From Bradyrhizobium yuanmingense (lineage in GTDB: Bacteria; Pseudomonadota; Alphaproteobacteria; Rhizobiales; Xanthobacteraceae), in NCBI RefSeq assembly GCF_900094575.1, contig NZ_FMAE01000006.1, positions 310,001 to 374,000 of the forward strand: a DNA stretch of 64,000 bases, given 5' to 3'. The translations under genes were made by a program, and so were the position numbers. The notes below the pieces were generated by a model. It did not search any database. It was not told the DNA's origin and worked only from the letters and a program-made list of their open reading frames with translations. The stretch's first letter is position 1, and each line of letters starts with the position of its first letter. Positions 8,992 to 16,841 of this stretch are shown piece by piece.

Positions 8992-10311
8992 TCACCCCGT
9001 CTTCGTCCCCGTGATGACGGCCAGCGCCTCGACGAGGCGGTCGAGATCGGCCTCGTCGGTGAAGAGCGCCGGAGTCACGCGGATGCACTGGCCTTTGGCG
9101 ACGCCGGCGCGGCGCACCGTCATGATCCGGTAGCTGTCCCGAAGCTTCGCAACGATGGCCTCGTTGTCGGTCTTGCCGGTCTTGCCGGCGAGGCGGAACG
9201 ACGTGATCGCGCCATATGAGCCGGCCTCATCCGGCGTCAGGATCTCGATGTCCTTGAAGCCGCGGACGCGGCTCACCCAATAATCGCGCAAGTGGCGCAG
9301 GCGCGCTTGCTTCGCCGCCGCGCCGATCTCTTGATGCAGCGCCAGCGCCGTGGGCACCGTCAGCATCGTGGCGAAATTGACCGTGCCGGTATGCACCCGC
9401 GAGCGGATATCGCTTTCCGGAAAATCCTCGTCGCACATGTTGCGGTCGATGGCGGCGAGGCGATCCTTCCTGATGTAGAGGAAGCCGACGCCGAGCGGCG
9501 CGCCGATCCATTTGTGCAGATTGAAGCCGACGAAATCGGCCTCGAGCTCGCTCACCCGGAAATCGAGCTGCCCCCAGGAATGGGCGGCATCGACGATCGT
9601 GTCGATGCCTTTGGCCTTGGCCATGCGGGCGATCTCGGCGACCGGCATGACGAAGCCGGTGCGGTGGCTGACATGGGTCAGGAGCAAAAGCCTCGTCTTC
9701 GGGTTCGCCTCGATGGCGCGGGCATAGGCGTCGAGCACAGCCTGGCGGGTGGCGGGCTCCGGCACGTCGAACTTGACCACTTCGACGCCACGGCGCGCCT
9801 TCAGCGCGTTCATCGCATATTGCATCGAATCATAATCGAGATCGGCATAGAGCACGCTGTCGCCCGGCTTCAGCCTGTTGTAGCCGCCGATGAGGAGCTG
9901 GAGCGCTTCGGTGGCGCCGCGGGTGAGCGCGATCTCAGCTGGAAGCGCGCCGACCGCCTCCGCCACCTTGGTGCGCACCGCCTCGAAATCCGCACCCGCA
10001 CGCAGCCGCGCGTAATAGGTGTTCTGATAATTGACCATGTCGGACTGGCGGATGAACTCGCGCCGCACGGGCTCGGCCATGATGCCCCAATAGCCGTTCT
10101 CGAAATTGACGATGTCCGGCGTCACGGCATAGAGCCCTTTCACGGCCGCCCAATAGGACTTGTCGGTGGCGATGGCAGCCACTGAGCCGGTCGGCTGCGG
10201 CGGAAGTCCCTCGGCGGCAAAGGCCGGCCCCGCAAGCGGCGCCACGGCTGCTGCCGCGAGGCCCTTGAGCATCGCGCGGCGGTCCGCTGAAAACGTCCTG
10301 ATCAGTTGCAT
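8992..10311 (-). CDS. TAT-exported PLP-dependent aminotransferase class V (isopenicillin N epimerase-like)
   Basis: The 439-residue protein starts MQLIRTFSADRRAMLKG, a twin-arginine signal (Arg 11-12) followed by a hydrophobic Ala-rich core ending near AGPAFA. The rest has the class V aminotransferase/CsdA fold: TRGATEALQLLI (phosphate-binding), VDAAHSWGQ with the PLP-pairing Asp, and the probable Schiff-base Lys in FNLHKWIG. Known relatives of this TAT-dependent group act on amino acids or their derivatives, but the substrate is not predictable. A strong ribosome site (GGGGAGAGCTGAC) fixes the ATG at 10311. Export of a PLP enzyme folded in the cytoplasm is consistent with the TAT route. Confidence 0.87.
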   Translation of the reverse strand: MQLIRTFSADRRAMLKGLAAAAVAPLAGPAFAAEGLPPQPTGSVAAIATDKSYWAAVKGLYAVTPDIVNFENGYWGIMAEPVRREFIRQSDMVNYQNTYYARLRAGADFEAVRTKVAEAVGALPAEIALTRGATEALQLLIGGYNRLKPGDSVLYADLDYDSMQYAMNALKARRGVEVVKFDVPEPATRQAVLDAYARAIEANPKTRLLLLTHVSHRTGFVMPVAEIARMAKAKGIDTIVDAAHSWGQLDFRVSELEADFVGFNLHKWIGAPLGVGFLYIRKDRLAAIDRNMCDEDFPESDIRSRVHTGTVNFATMLTVPTALALHQEIGAAAKQARLRHLRDYWVSRVRGFKDIEILTPDEAGSYGAITSFRLAGKTGKTDNEAIVAKLRDSYRIMTVRRAGVAKGQCIRVTPALFTDEADLDRLVEALAVITGTKTG

Positions 10312-10548
10312 GTCAGCTCTCCCCAGAGCGTTCGAGCGAAGCGGCGTCGGGATCGCATCGCGAAAACGCCAAACGACGATCCAGAGCTCCGTTCCGACGT
10401 CACCGGACGAAGCAGGCTCTGGCGCGCGGGACAAGAGCAACGGACGATGCAGCGGAGATGACCGGAGCGTGACAATGCGATGATCGGAAGCCGATGGCGA
10501 CGGCGCGGCCGGAGCACCGGCCTCGACGCGCGCGAGCGGATGTGGGGT

Positions 10549-10576
10549 CCGGTTTCTTCCTTTGTCCGGAAACCGG
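10549..10576 (-). terminator. Hairpin downstream of the 26-residue membrane peptide gene
   Basis: CCGGTTTC (10549-10556) and GAAACCGG (10569-10576) form an eight-base-pair stem, 11 bases beyond the stop of the leftward small gene. There is no U-run, so termination strength is uncertain. Confidence 0.4.
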
Positions 10577-10587
10577 AACCTTCACAT

Positions 10588-10668
10588 TCATTGCAGGTAG
10601 CCGATGAGATAGATGCCGCCGCCCAGGACGATGAGCGCGGGCACCGCCCAAAGAATCAACACAGGCAT
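10588..10668 (-). CDS. 26-residue single-span membrane peptide
   Basis: On the minus strand an excellent ribosome site (GGAGGAGAGG, ending four bases before the ATG) leads into a 26-codon frame. Its product, MPVLILWAVPALIVLGGGIY plus six residues, is almost entirely one hydrophobic helix with no charged residue. It is too short for routine gene calling. A hairpin follows the stop. The function is unknown; small proteins like this often modulate membrane complexes, but nothing here shows a partner. Confidence 0.6.
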   Translation of the reverse strand: MPVLILWAVPALIVLGGGIYLIGYLQ

Positions 10669-10800
10669 TTTCCTCTCCTCCAGTTGAGTGCTCCCCGTGA
10701 GAGAACGGGAAAAAACGGCAAACGTTCCGGGTTTTGCCGGAACGGCGCAGCTGATGGCGAGTTCATTGCAGCGCCGCATGCAGCGGCGAGGGAGAACGCA

Positions 10801-11145
10801 ATGAAGAAGCTCATGTTGATTTCGGCCGCCGCTCTGCTCGTGTCGACGGGCGCGATGGCACAAACCACCGTCACCACCACGACCGGAGCCGGGCACGGCG
10901 CGGCCGTGCAGATCGAACCGGAGTACCGCACCAAGATCCGGTCCTACGTCACCGAGCGCAAGATCCGTCCGGTCGAAACGCGCGAAAAGATCGTCGTCGG
11001 TTCGCCCGTGCCGAGCGACGTCGAGCTCGCAGCCGTGCCGAGTGACTGGGGTCCCTCGCTCACCAAGTACCGCTACGTCTACTCGGGCAACCGCGTGATG
11101 TTGGTCGATCCCGGCAGCCGCATGGTCGTCCAGGAGATTGACTAA
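10801..11145 (+). CDS. DUF1236-type exported protein
   Basis: The 114-residue product has a clean signal peptide (MKKLMLISAAALLVSTGAMA, cleavage after AMA). The mature part matches the DUF1236 pattern in this group: RTKIRSYVTERKIRP, SPVPSDVELAAVPSDWG, then TKYRYVYSGNRVMLVDPGSR. The family is periplasmic and of unknown function, and often has several paralogs per Bradyrhizobium genome. A GAGGGAGAACGC ribosome site precedes the ATG. Confidence 0.85.
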   Translation: MKKLMLISAAALLVSTGAMAQTTVTTTTGAGHGAAVQIEPEYRTKIRSYVTERKIRPVETREKIVVGSPVPSDVELAAVPSDWGPSLTKYRYVYSGNRVMLVDPGSRMVVQEID

Positions 11146-11217
11146 ACCGCCGCACGGCGGGTCGTCGAGGCGGCCCGCCCGTGCATTCTTTCGACAGCTC
11201 GTTTGCGGTAGCGCCTG

Positions 11218-11610
11218 ATGCCGATCGTTCGATATTTCGTGTTTGCAAGCAGTTTCGTCGTGGCGCTGCTCTTGTTGCTGGATCGCTCTCTGCCGCAGCC
11301 CGCGGAGCGTGCTGCCGGCCCGGAGGCCGCTCGGGCCACCATTCGCATCCACTCCGCACGGGCGCTGCCTGAAAAAATCATCTTCGACACATCCACTCGG
11401 ATCGCCGCCACCGTCTCCACTCCCCTGCTCGCCGCCGACGCGCCTGATCGCGGTACGAGCGGCGCATTGACGATGCTTGAAACGCGAACGCCGGACGTCG
11501 CGGCATCTCGGCGCGAGACGGCGCGCGCAGCCGGTCTGCATTCGAATCGGAATGGCCGCGCGGCTTCCTCTCGCCTCTCCACGCGTCAGGTGACGGCCGG
11601 AGCATTCTGA
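11218..11610 (+). CDS. Small membrane-anchored or exported protein, unknown
   Basis: The 130-residue product starts MPIVRYFVFASSFVVALLLLL, an uncleaved anchor or signal sequence. It is followed by Ala/Arg-rich sequence with no recognised domain. Similar short proteins with this N-terminus are common in Bradyrhizobium genomes (recalled, not checked). It lies 72 bases after the DUF1236 gene on the same strand. Coding status rests on the plausible N-terminus and composition. Confidence 0.5.
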   Translation: MPIVRYFVFASSFVVALLLLLDRSLPQPAERAAGPEAARATIRIHSARALPEKIIFDTSTRIAATVSTPLLAADAPDRGTSGALTMLETRTPDVAASRRETARAAGLHSNRNGRAASSRLSTRQVTAGAF

Positions 11611-11816
11611 GAGCCGGCGATCGTAGCGAACGCGACTCCATGGCCGCAGCACCAGATGAACGCTGAATGAATAAAAGCTGTGCGCTTCGCGTCGCGGAAC
11701 TGTCTCAGGCTGAATCGAAGCGTCAACGTGTCCGACACAAGGAACGTTTCCGCGATTGCCAATTTATCCCGGGCCTGATTGGCGATTTGATTTTTGGAAA
11801 CCTGGAGGAAATGCAC

Positions 11817-12317
11817 ATGAGGATCCTGAAGCTCTCTGCGGCTGCGGCCGCGCTGCTGGCCGGCACGGCGCTCGCCGTTGCGCAATCGAGCTCGACGGTC
11901 GGCACCGGCGGTTCATCGGCCGGCGGCGGCACCAGCTCTTCGACGGTGGGCACCGGTGGCTCTTCGGCTGGCGGCAGCGGGTCAGGCTCTGCTTCGACAC
12001 TCGGCACCGGCGGCTCTTCGGCCGGCGGCGGCACCAGCTCTTCGACCGTCGGCACCGGCGGATCGGCGGCCGGCAGTGGCTCGGGCAGCGGCTCGGCCTC
12101 GACGCTCGGCACCGGTGGTTCATCGGCGGGCGATGGCAAGAGCTCATCCAGCGTCGGCACTGGCGGCTCGGCTGCGGGCGGCTCGACCGTTGGCCAGTCC
12201 GGTTCGTCGAAATCGCCCGGCATGGGCGACGGCAAGTCCGGTAGCCACGCCAGCGACATGGGCCTCGAAAAGGGCAAGGGCCATAACAAGGACGAGTGGA
12301 AGAAGGACAAGAACTAG
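11817..12317 (+). CDS. Exported Gly/Ser-rich repeat protein
   Basis: The 166-residue product has a signal peptide (MRILKLSAAAAALLAGTALA) and a mature region built of six imperfect copies of a GTGGSSAGG unit, usually preceded by SSTV or STL. A Lys/Asp-rich end follows (GKGHNKDEWKKDKN). The ribosome site CTGGAGGAA fits ATG 11817 (7-base spacing) better than the ATG at 11811. The repeats are tandem at DNA level too. It may be a flexible extracellular or periplasmic polymer-like protein; the function is unknown. It is the first of three related small genes. Confidence 0.8.
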   Translation: MRILKLSAAAAALLAGTALAVAQSSSTVGTGGSSAGGGTSSSTVGTGGSSAGGSGSGSASTLGTGGSSAGGGTSSSTVGTGGSAAGSGSGSGSASTLGTGGSSAGDGKSSSSVGTGGSAAGGSTVGQSGSSKSPGMGDGKSGSHASDMGLEKGKGHNKDEWKKDKN

Positions 12318-12327
12318 TGCCTTGACC

Positions 12328-12351
12328 AGGAGCGGCAGCGATGCCGCTCCT
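12328..12351 (+). terminator. Hairpin between the first two Gly/Ser-rich genes
   Basis: AGGAGCGGC (12328-12336) pairs with GCCGCTCCT (12343-12351) across a six-base loop, and TCGTCTTTGTT follows. This resembles a weak intrinsic terminator and may reduce read-through into the next gene. Confidence 0.55.
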
Positions 12352-12376
12352 TCGTCTTTGTTGGAGGAGAACTCGC

Positions 12377-12730
12377 ATGAACAGATCAATCATTGCGATC
12401 GCAGCGTTGGCACTGACGTTTAGCGCAGCTCAGGCGGCTACCATGGAAAAGACCGGCAAGACGGCGTCGGGCGAGACGTGCAAGGTGACGGTGGTGAAGC
12501 ATGCGGACGGCAGCATCACGGCCGCGGGCGCATCGGGTTCAGGCACGACGGGCTCGACCGCATCGAGCGGCTCGCTGTCGAGCTCGAGCTCTGCCGGCGG
12601 ATCGTCGGTCAATGTGCAAGCGGGCGGCGGCCACGTCTCGAGCTCCTCGTCGACGGCGGGTGGGCCCGGCTCCACCAGCGCCAGCACCATCACCGTCAAC
12701 GGCTGCACAATCTCGACCTCGTCGCCTTAG
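12377..12730 (+). CDS. Exported Ser/Gly-rich protein with paired cysteines
   Basis: The 117-residue product has a signal peptide (MNRSIIAIAALALTFSAAQA), a short charged segment containing one Cys (GETCKVTVVKHADGS), a long Ser/Gly/Thr-rich middle and a second Cys near the end (VNGCTIS). The two cysteines bracket the low-complexity part and could form a disulfide. TTGGAGGAG before the ATG supports the start at 12377. It sits between two genes of similar composition. Confidence 0.75.
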   Translation: MNRSIIAIAALALTFSAAQAATMEKTGKTASGETCKVTVVKHADGSITAAGASGSGTTGSTASSGSLSSSSSAGGSSVNVQAGGGHVSSSSSTAGGPGSTSASTITVNGCTISTSSP

Positions 12731-12750
12731 GGTACAGAAAGGATTGAATC

Positions 12751-13179
12751 ATGAGAACGCTCGTTACGACCTCGGCGGTCGCGCTTCTGCTTGCCGCCAC
12801 TTCACCATTGCTGGCGCAGACCAGCATCACCGGCGGCAGCGGCGGCTCGGCTGCAGCAGGCGGCACCTCCGCCTCCACCGTCGGCACCGGCGGAACGTCC
12901 ACCTCGGCGACGGGCCGCACGGGCTCTTCGATCGCGGCCGGCGGAAGCGCCGCTACCGTCGACGGCAAGACCAAGACCGGCGTCAGCATGAACAAGGGCA
13001 ACGGTCCGGTACTGAACTCCAACGCCCGCGCGCAAGCCCATGATGGCGGCACGTTCAGCCGCTCGCACACCCGCACCAAGGTCAAGGCCGGCGAGCAGGT
13101 CGGCTCGACCACCAAGACGATGTCGCATGTGCCGGGCTCGAAGCCGACAATGTCGAGGACGACGACGACGGCCCGCTAG
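12751..13179 (+). CDS. Exported Gly/Ser/Thr-rich protein, third of the cluster
   Basis: The 142-residue product has a signal peptide (MRTLVTTSAVALLLAATSPLLA) and a repeat-like region that shares the STVGTGG motif with the product at 11817. A basic, Thr-rich C-terminus follows (SRSHTRTKVKAGEQVGS). It starts 20 bases after the previous gene behind AAAGGATTG, so the two are likely co-transcribed. A clear intrinsic terminator closes the unit at 13208. The function is unknown. Confidence 0.75.
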   Translation: MRTLVTTSAVALLLAATSPLLAQTSITGGSGGSAAAGGTSASTVGTGGTSTSATGRTGSSIAAGGSAATVDGKTKTGVSMNKGNGPVLNSNARAQAHDGGTFSRSHTRTKVKAGEQVGSTTKTMSHVPGSKPTMSRTTTTAR

Positions 13180-13207
13180 CATCGCGCGGCTCTATTCCTC
13201 ACCACCT

Positions 13208-13235
13208 GCTGCCCGGCTTGGCCCGGGCAGCTTTT
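13208..13235 (+). terminator. Intrinsic terminator after the Gly/Ser-rich cluster
   Basis: A nine-base-pair stem (GCTGCCCGG with CCGGGCAGC) closes a six-base loop and is followed directly by TTTT. It lies 28 bases after the stop of the last gene in the cluster. Confidence 0.85.
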
Positions 13236-13266
13236 CCGTTTGCGACTTTCCGTCTTGCGAGCCGGC

Positions 13267-13725
13267 TCAGCCACCACGCAGGCTGTGGCTGATCCGGGTG
13301 ACGACGGCATCCCATCGCCGCTTCTGGGCGGCCGGGTAGTTGATCAGAACGCAGTGCACGTAGCCGCGCCCGAAATTGCAGCGGTTGTACCAGATCTTGT
13401 CGCGCTTGATGCTCGAGACCACGAAGAAGTTCGAGCTGATCCGTTTGTAGATGATCCCCGTCGGCGGATTCTTGCTGGCGAGGAATTCGGCCGGCGACAG
13501 ACCTTGCCGGTTCTCGACGGCCTGAACGGTGAAGTCGGCATTGCCGTCGGAGCTGCGGAAATGCTGCCCATATCCGTCAGGCTTGCCGGCCGGTTCGGTG
13601 AAGATCGCGGCGGGAATGTCGACCGACGTTCCGGATTCCGGGATGCGGTAAGTCCTCCAGCCGCTTGCCGAGGCGATCGAGGATGTCGCACAGAGCGCGA
13701 TGATTGCGGCAAGCAATGTCTTCAT
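13267..13725 (-). CDS. Exported hypothetical protein
   Basis: The 152-residue product has a signal peptide (MKTLLAAIIALCATSSIASA). The mature part has a beta-rich pattern with SGWRTYRIPESGTSVDIPAA near the start and one CNFGRGYVHC segment whose two cysteines may pair. It resembles small periplasmic proteins of Bradyrhizobium that carry no assigned function. It converges on the Gly/Ser-rich cluster, and the terminator at 13208 lies between them. Confidence 0.72.
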   Translation of the reverse strand: MKTLLAAIIALCATSSIASASGWRTYRIPESGTSVDIPAAIFTEPAGKPDGYGQHFRSSDGNADFTVQAVENRQGLSPAEFLASKNPPTGIIYKRISSNFFVVSSIKRDKIWYNRCNFGRGYVHCVLINYPAAQKRRWDAVVTRISHSLRGG

Positions 13726-13735
13726 GTCCGCCTCG

Positions 13736-14023
13736 TCATTTGCGCGGCGCCAGTTGCAGCTCCATCAAGGCCATCCTTTGCAGGTTGGAGACGTCCCGCT
13801 CGCCAGCGCCGGCGGTGCGCAGGATGGATTCGGCGAGCGCGTTGACATGCGAGGAATGCACGGGATCCGGCAGGGTCGCAACCGCAGCTTCCAGCGCGGT
13901 CGTCATGATCTCGATCACCTCGGGAGAAAATTCGGCGTTGGAAAAATTCTTCATCGCGTGCGTCGGCCGCTTGTGCGGGTCGTGTTCAACGCCGGGAAAA
14001 ACCGGAAGTTCCTGGATGGGCAC
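13736..14023 (-). CDS. Small conserved-looking hypothetical protein
   Basis: The frame encodes 95 residues from MPIQELPVFP, or 72 from an internal MKNFSNAEFSPEVIEIM. The second half is helical and regular (AVATLPDPVHSSHVNALAESILRTA), suggesting a small soluble helical protein. No domain was recognised. It lies 10 bases upstream of the exported protein at 13267-13725 and 36 bases downstream of the polymerase-like gene, all on the minus strand. Confidence 0.6.
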   Translation of the reverse strand: MPIQELPVFPGVEHDPHKRPTHAMKNFSNAEFSPEVIEIMTTALEAAVATLPDPVHSSHVNALAESILRTAGAGERDVSNLQRMALMELQLAPRK

Positions 14024-14059
14024 GGTCCCGAGTACTGGGACCGTCGGCAGGTCGGCAGC

Positions 14060-15619
14060 TCACGCAGCCGGCTGGTAGCCGGTGAGCCGAGCGGGCTCGG
14101 CCTCCTCGTTTGCAACGCTCTGCACCCTCGCATGGCTGCCGATGACGAGACCGGCGAGCGAGAGCATCAGGCCCAGCGCGAGCGGCGCGAACAGGGCCTC
14201 TTCCTGAAATAATCCGTTGAGCAGAACGACGAGCACGCCGAAGCCGGCGAGGCCCTGCGTCAGATATCCCGACGACGCGTAGAGGCGCCAAGCCTTGAGC
14301 GCCATCGCGAAATAGAAGGCCAGCGGCACGAAGGCCGCGATGCCCATCTGGTACAAGAGGACGCCGATCGCGCTTTCGACCGCGCCGTCGATCGTGCCGG
14401 CCGCCTGCGCAGCGCTCCAATCGATCGAAAAGTAGCTGTCCGACAAATTGCCGCCGATGCCGAGGCCCCGGCCGTAAGGTCTCTGCACGAATCCGTCGAG
14501 GCCGCCCATCAGGCCGATGACGTGATAGTCGCCGATCTGCAGGCCGATGCGGATCGCCAGGATCGCAAAGGCGATCATGCCGGCGAACCCCAGCAACAAT
14601 GTCGCTACGGCACCGATGAGGCGAGTCCCGATCCAGCCCGCAGCCACGAAGACGACGGTGATGAGCGCTCCCTTCACGCTGCAGAAGACCAGCAGCGGCA
14701 GGGCTGCCAGGGCGAGCAGCGGGCGTCCGACCGAGAACAGGAACAAGGCGAGAAAGCCGATCCCGTAGGCGAAGCTGATCGGGTGCATGTTCGGGCCGTG
14801 AATGCGCAGCATCTTCGACAGGCCGAAGCCTTCGAGCAAGGGCGTGTTCAGGAAGTCGAAGCTGAAACGATCCTTGAGTGTGACGGGCACGTTGCCGGTC
14901 TGCCGCATCTGGGTTTCCCAGACGCCGGAATGGGTCGCCTTGAGCTCGTCGAAGCCCCAGAACGTATGGCCGTTGGTGACGGCCAGCCAGACATCGCGCA
15001 AGACGAGCTCGACATAGCCGCACAGCATGAGGATGACCGCTAGCGCGACCAGGAACGGCGTGATGCGCACCTCAAAGGTTGCCGCGGTCAGGAGCGACAG
15101 CTGAAACAGAAACAGCGGCAGAACGATGTTGCGCAAATAGACCGCCGCCGGCTGTCCGTCCTGGACGAAGCCGATCGCGAAATAGAGCGAGACGACGGCG
15201 AGGGTGACGACGCCCCAGCGCATGATCTGATTGATTTCCCTCGACTGATTCCTCTGGCCCAGCACGTAGAGCGCAAACGTCGCCAGCCACATCACGGAGC
15301 AAATCAGGAAATTGTAGCCCTTGATGAAGTCGAGATCGGAGGGGAGCGGGACCAGCGGCGACAGGATGGAGACGAACAGGTTCTGGAAGAACAGGACGAA
15401 GATCGCGACCGCCGGGGCCCAGGTCGGGACCGCAACGACGATGGCGATACCGATCAGGACCTCGATGATGATGGCCAGCGCGGGATTGGCGAGGTGCAGA
15501 ACCGGCGCAGAGCTGATCGTCGCGATGGCGATGCAGAAGGTCGCGGTCAACTCGCGCCAAGCCGGAGGTGGCGGCGCGGCCTGCACGCTCTGGCCTTGCG
15601 GTGAGTACCCGGCGCTCAT
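14060..15619 (-). CDS. Polytopic membrane protein, O-antigen ligase/Wzy polymerase-like
   Basis: The 519-residue product has about 11-13 hydrophobic segments and a large hydrophilic loop in the centre (GHTFWGFDELKATHSGVWE to MHPISFAYG). This layout is typical of Wzy polymerases and WaaL/O-antigen ligases. A conserved-type Arg-rich motif (QRPYGRGLGIGGN) lies in a later loop. The start is ATG 15619 behind AAAGGACGATTG. It ends an EPS block that also holds a GH5 enzyme and a chain-length co-polymerase. It probably joins or transfers polysaccharide repeat units at the periplasmic face of the inner membrane, but the polymer is unknown. Confidence 0.75.
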   Translation of the reverse strand: MSAGYSPQGQSVQAAPPPPAWRELTATFCIAIATISSAPVLHLANPALAIIIEVLIGIAIVVAVPTWAPAVAIFVLFFQNLFVSILSPLVPLPSDLDFIKGYNFLICSVMWLATFALYVLGQRNQSREINQIMRWGVVTLAVVSLYFAIGFVQDGQPAAVYLRNIVLPLFLFQLSLLTAATFEVRITPFLVALAVILMLCGYVELVLRDVWLAVTNGHTFWGFDELKATHSGVWETQMRQTGNVPVTLKDRFSFDFLNTPLLEGFGLSKMLRIHGPNMHPISFAYGIGFLALFLFSVGRPLLALAALPLLVFCSVKGALITVVFVAAGWIGTRLIGAVATLLLGFAGMIAFAILAIRIGLQIGDYHVIGLMGGLDGFVQRPYGRGLGIGGNLSDSYFSIDWSAAQAAGTIDGAVESAIGVLLYQMGIAAFVPLAFYFAMALKAWRLYASSGYLTQGLAGFGVLVVLLNGLFQEEALFAPLALGLMLSLAGLVIGSHARVQSVANEEAEPARLTGYQPAA

Positions 15620-15675
15620 CAATCGTCCTTTGCCATCGCGCCGGACACGATAGCCGCGCGAGGGGTAAGGATCCG

Positions 15676-16839
15676 TTAACGATCACGGCGCGTGGCGCGA
15701 GCCCCTTCAGGCCGGACGGGCGCGCCGAGCAGCGCTTCCATCACGTCGGGATCGGGCTTGCCGGTCGCGGCATCGACAAGGCCAAAGCCTTGCGCCAATT
15801 CCCAATGCGCCCAGCCCCAGCAATGCGCGCGGGCATATGCTGTGACCTCCGCCAGCCAGCGCAACCGGCTCTGCCTGGGCGCGCCGGCTTTCAACACGCC
15901 GAACTCATTGACGACGATCGGCCGCGAAAATTGCTGCTGCCATGCGAGCGCGGGCGCGAGCCAGCGATCGGCCCCCGGCTTGTCCCTGGCGGCGGCAATC
16001 GCGGTATCGAGCATGGCGAGCGCCTTGACGGCGGCCCTGTCCTGCAAATCCTGCAGAAGCGCCTGAACCTTGGGATCGCCGGCATTGATCGGATAAGGCA
16101 GATCCATGATGTCGTGCAGCGGATCGCGCGCGTCCCAGTGACCCTGATGGGTGAACACCATCGGATCGTAGAAATGGATGGCATAGACGACGTCAGGGTC
16201 CGCCAGCGGACGAAACCGCGGCAGCGAGTCCGCGCGCTGCCAGTTGACCGGGCCGACGATGAGCGTGGTGGCGGGCAGCAACCGGCGAACGAAGGCGGCG
16301 AGCGCCTCGACCTCCTTTTGCCATCGGTCCGCTTCGATATCGGGTTCGTTGAGCAACTCGGCGAAGACTAGATCGGCTGGATATGACCGAATGACCCCAG
16401 CAAGCGCGCGCCAGGCCTCCTGCATCTCGCCCATCGCTGCATCCGGATCATCCTTGTGCAGGCGATTGAAGCGCTCGCCCGGATGAAGGTCGACGGAGCT
16501 GGAATAGCCGAGCGAGGTCAGCTGCTTCAACGCGCCGTCTAGCACGCGCAGCGTCGCCTCGCGCTCGTCCTTTGCGGCAAAGCGCGGCATCACGCGTTCC
16601 GCCGGCACCGGCAGGCGGACATGGCTCATGCCCGCCTTGCGCAGCTGCTGCAGCAGCGCGCGGCTCGGTGGCGCACCGTTGATCCAACCGTCGGCGTTGA
16701 AGCCGCGCGAGAGGGCGGCCAGCCGCCCGGGCGAAACCGTCGACGGCAGTGGCACGCAATCCTCGGCGAATACCGGACGGCCGAACGAGATCGACAACAG
16801 CATCGCCGCAGCCAGCAGACGGCAGCGCAAGGCTGTCAT
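15676..16839 (-). CDS. Secreted glycoside hydrolase family 5 (cellulase-like)
   Basis: The 387-residue product has a signal peptide (MTALRCRLLAAAMLLSISFG...) and a (beta/alpha)8 glycosidase domain. The GH5 acid/base Glu is visible in ELLNEPD (Glu 165) and the nucleophile Glu in VVNEFGV (Glu 312). The supporting motif IHFYDP is at 221-226. The GTG at 16845 is an alternative start that overlaps the stop of the upstream gene. In EPS clusters such enzymes trim or release the growing polymer in the periplasm. The substrate, a beta-glucan or similar, is inferred only from the family. Confidence 0.87.
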   Translation of the reverse strand: MTALRCRLLAAAMLLSISFGRPVFAEDCVPLPSTVSPGRLAALSRGFNADGWINGAPPSRALLQQLRKAGMSHVRLPVPAERVMPRFAAKDEREATLRVLDGALKQLTSLGYSSSVDLHPGERFNRLHKDDPDAAMGEMQEAWRALAGVIRSYPADLVFAELLNEPDIEADRWQKEVEALAAFVRRLLPATTLIVGPVNWQRADSLPRFRPLADPDVVYAIHFYDPMVFTHQGHWDARDPLHDIMDLPYPINAGDPKVQALLQDLQDRAAVKALAMLDTAIAAARDKPGADRWLAPALAWQQQFSRPIVVNEFGVLKAGAPRQSRLRWLAEVTAYARAHCWGWAHWELAQGFGLVDAATGKPDPDVMEALLGAPVRPEGARATRRDR

Positions 16840-16841
16840 CG

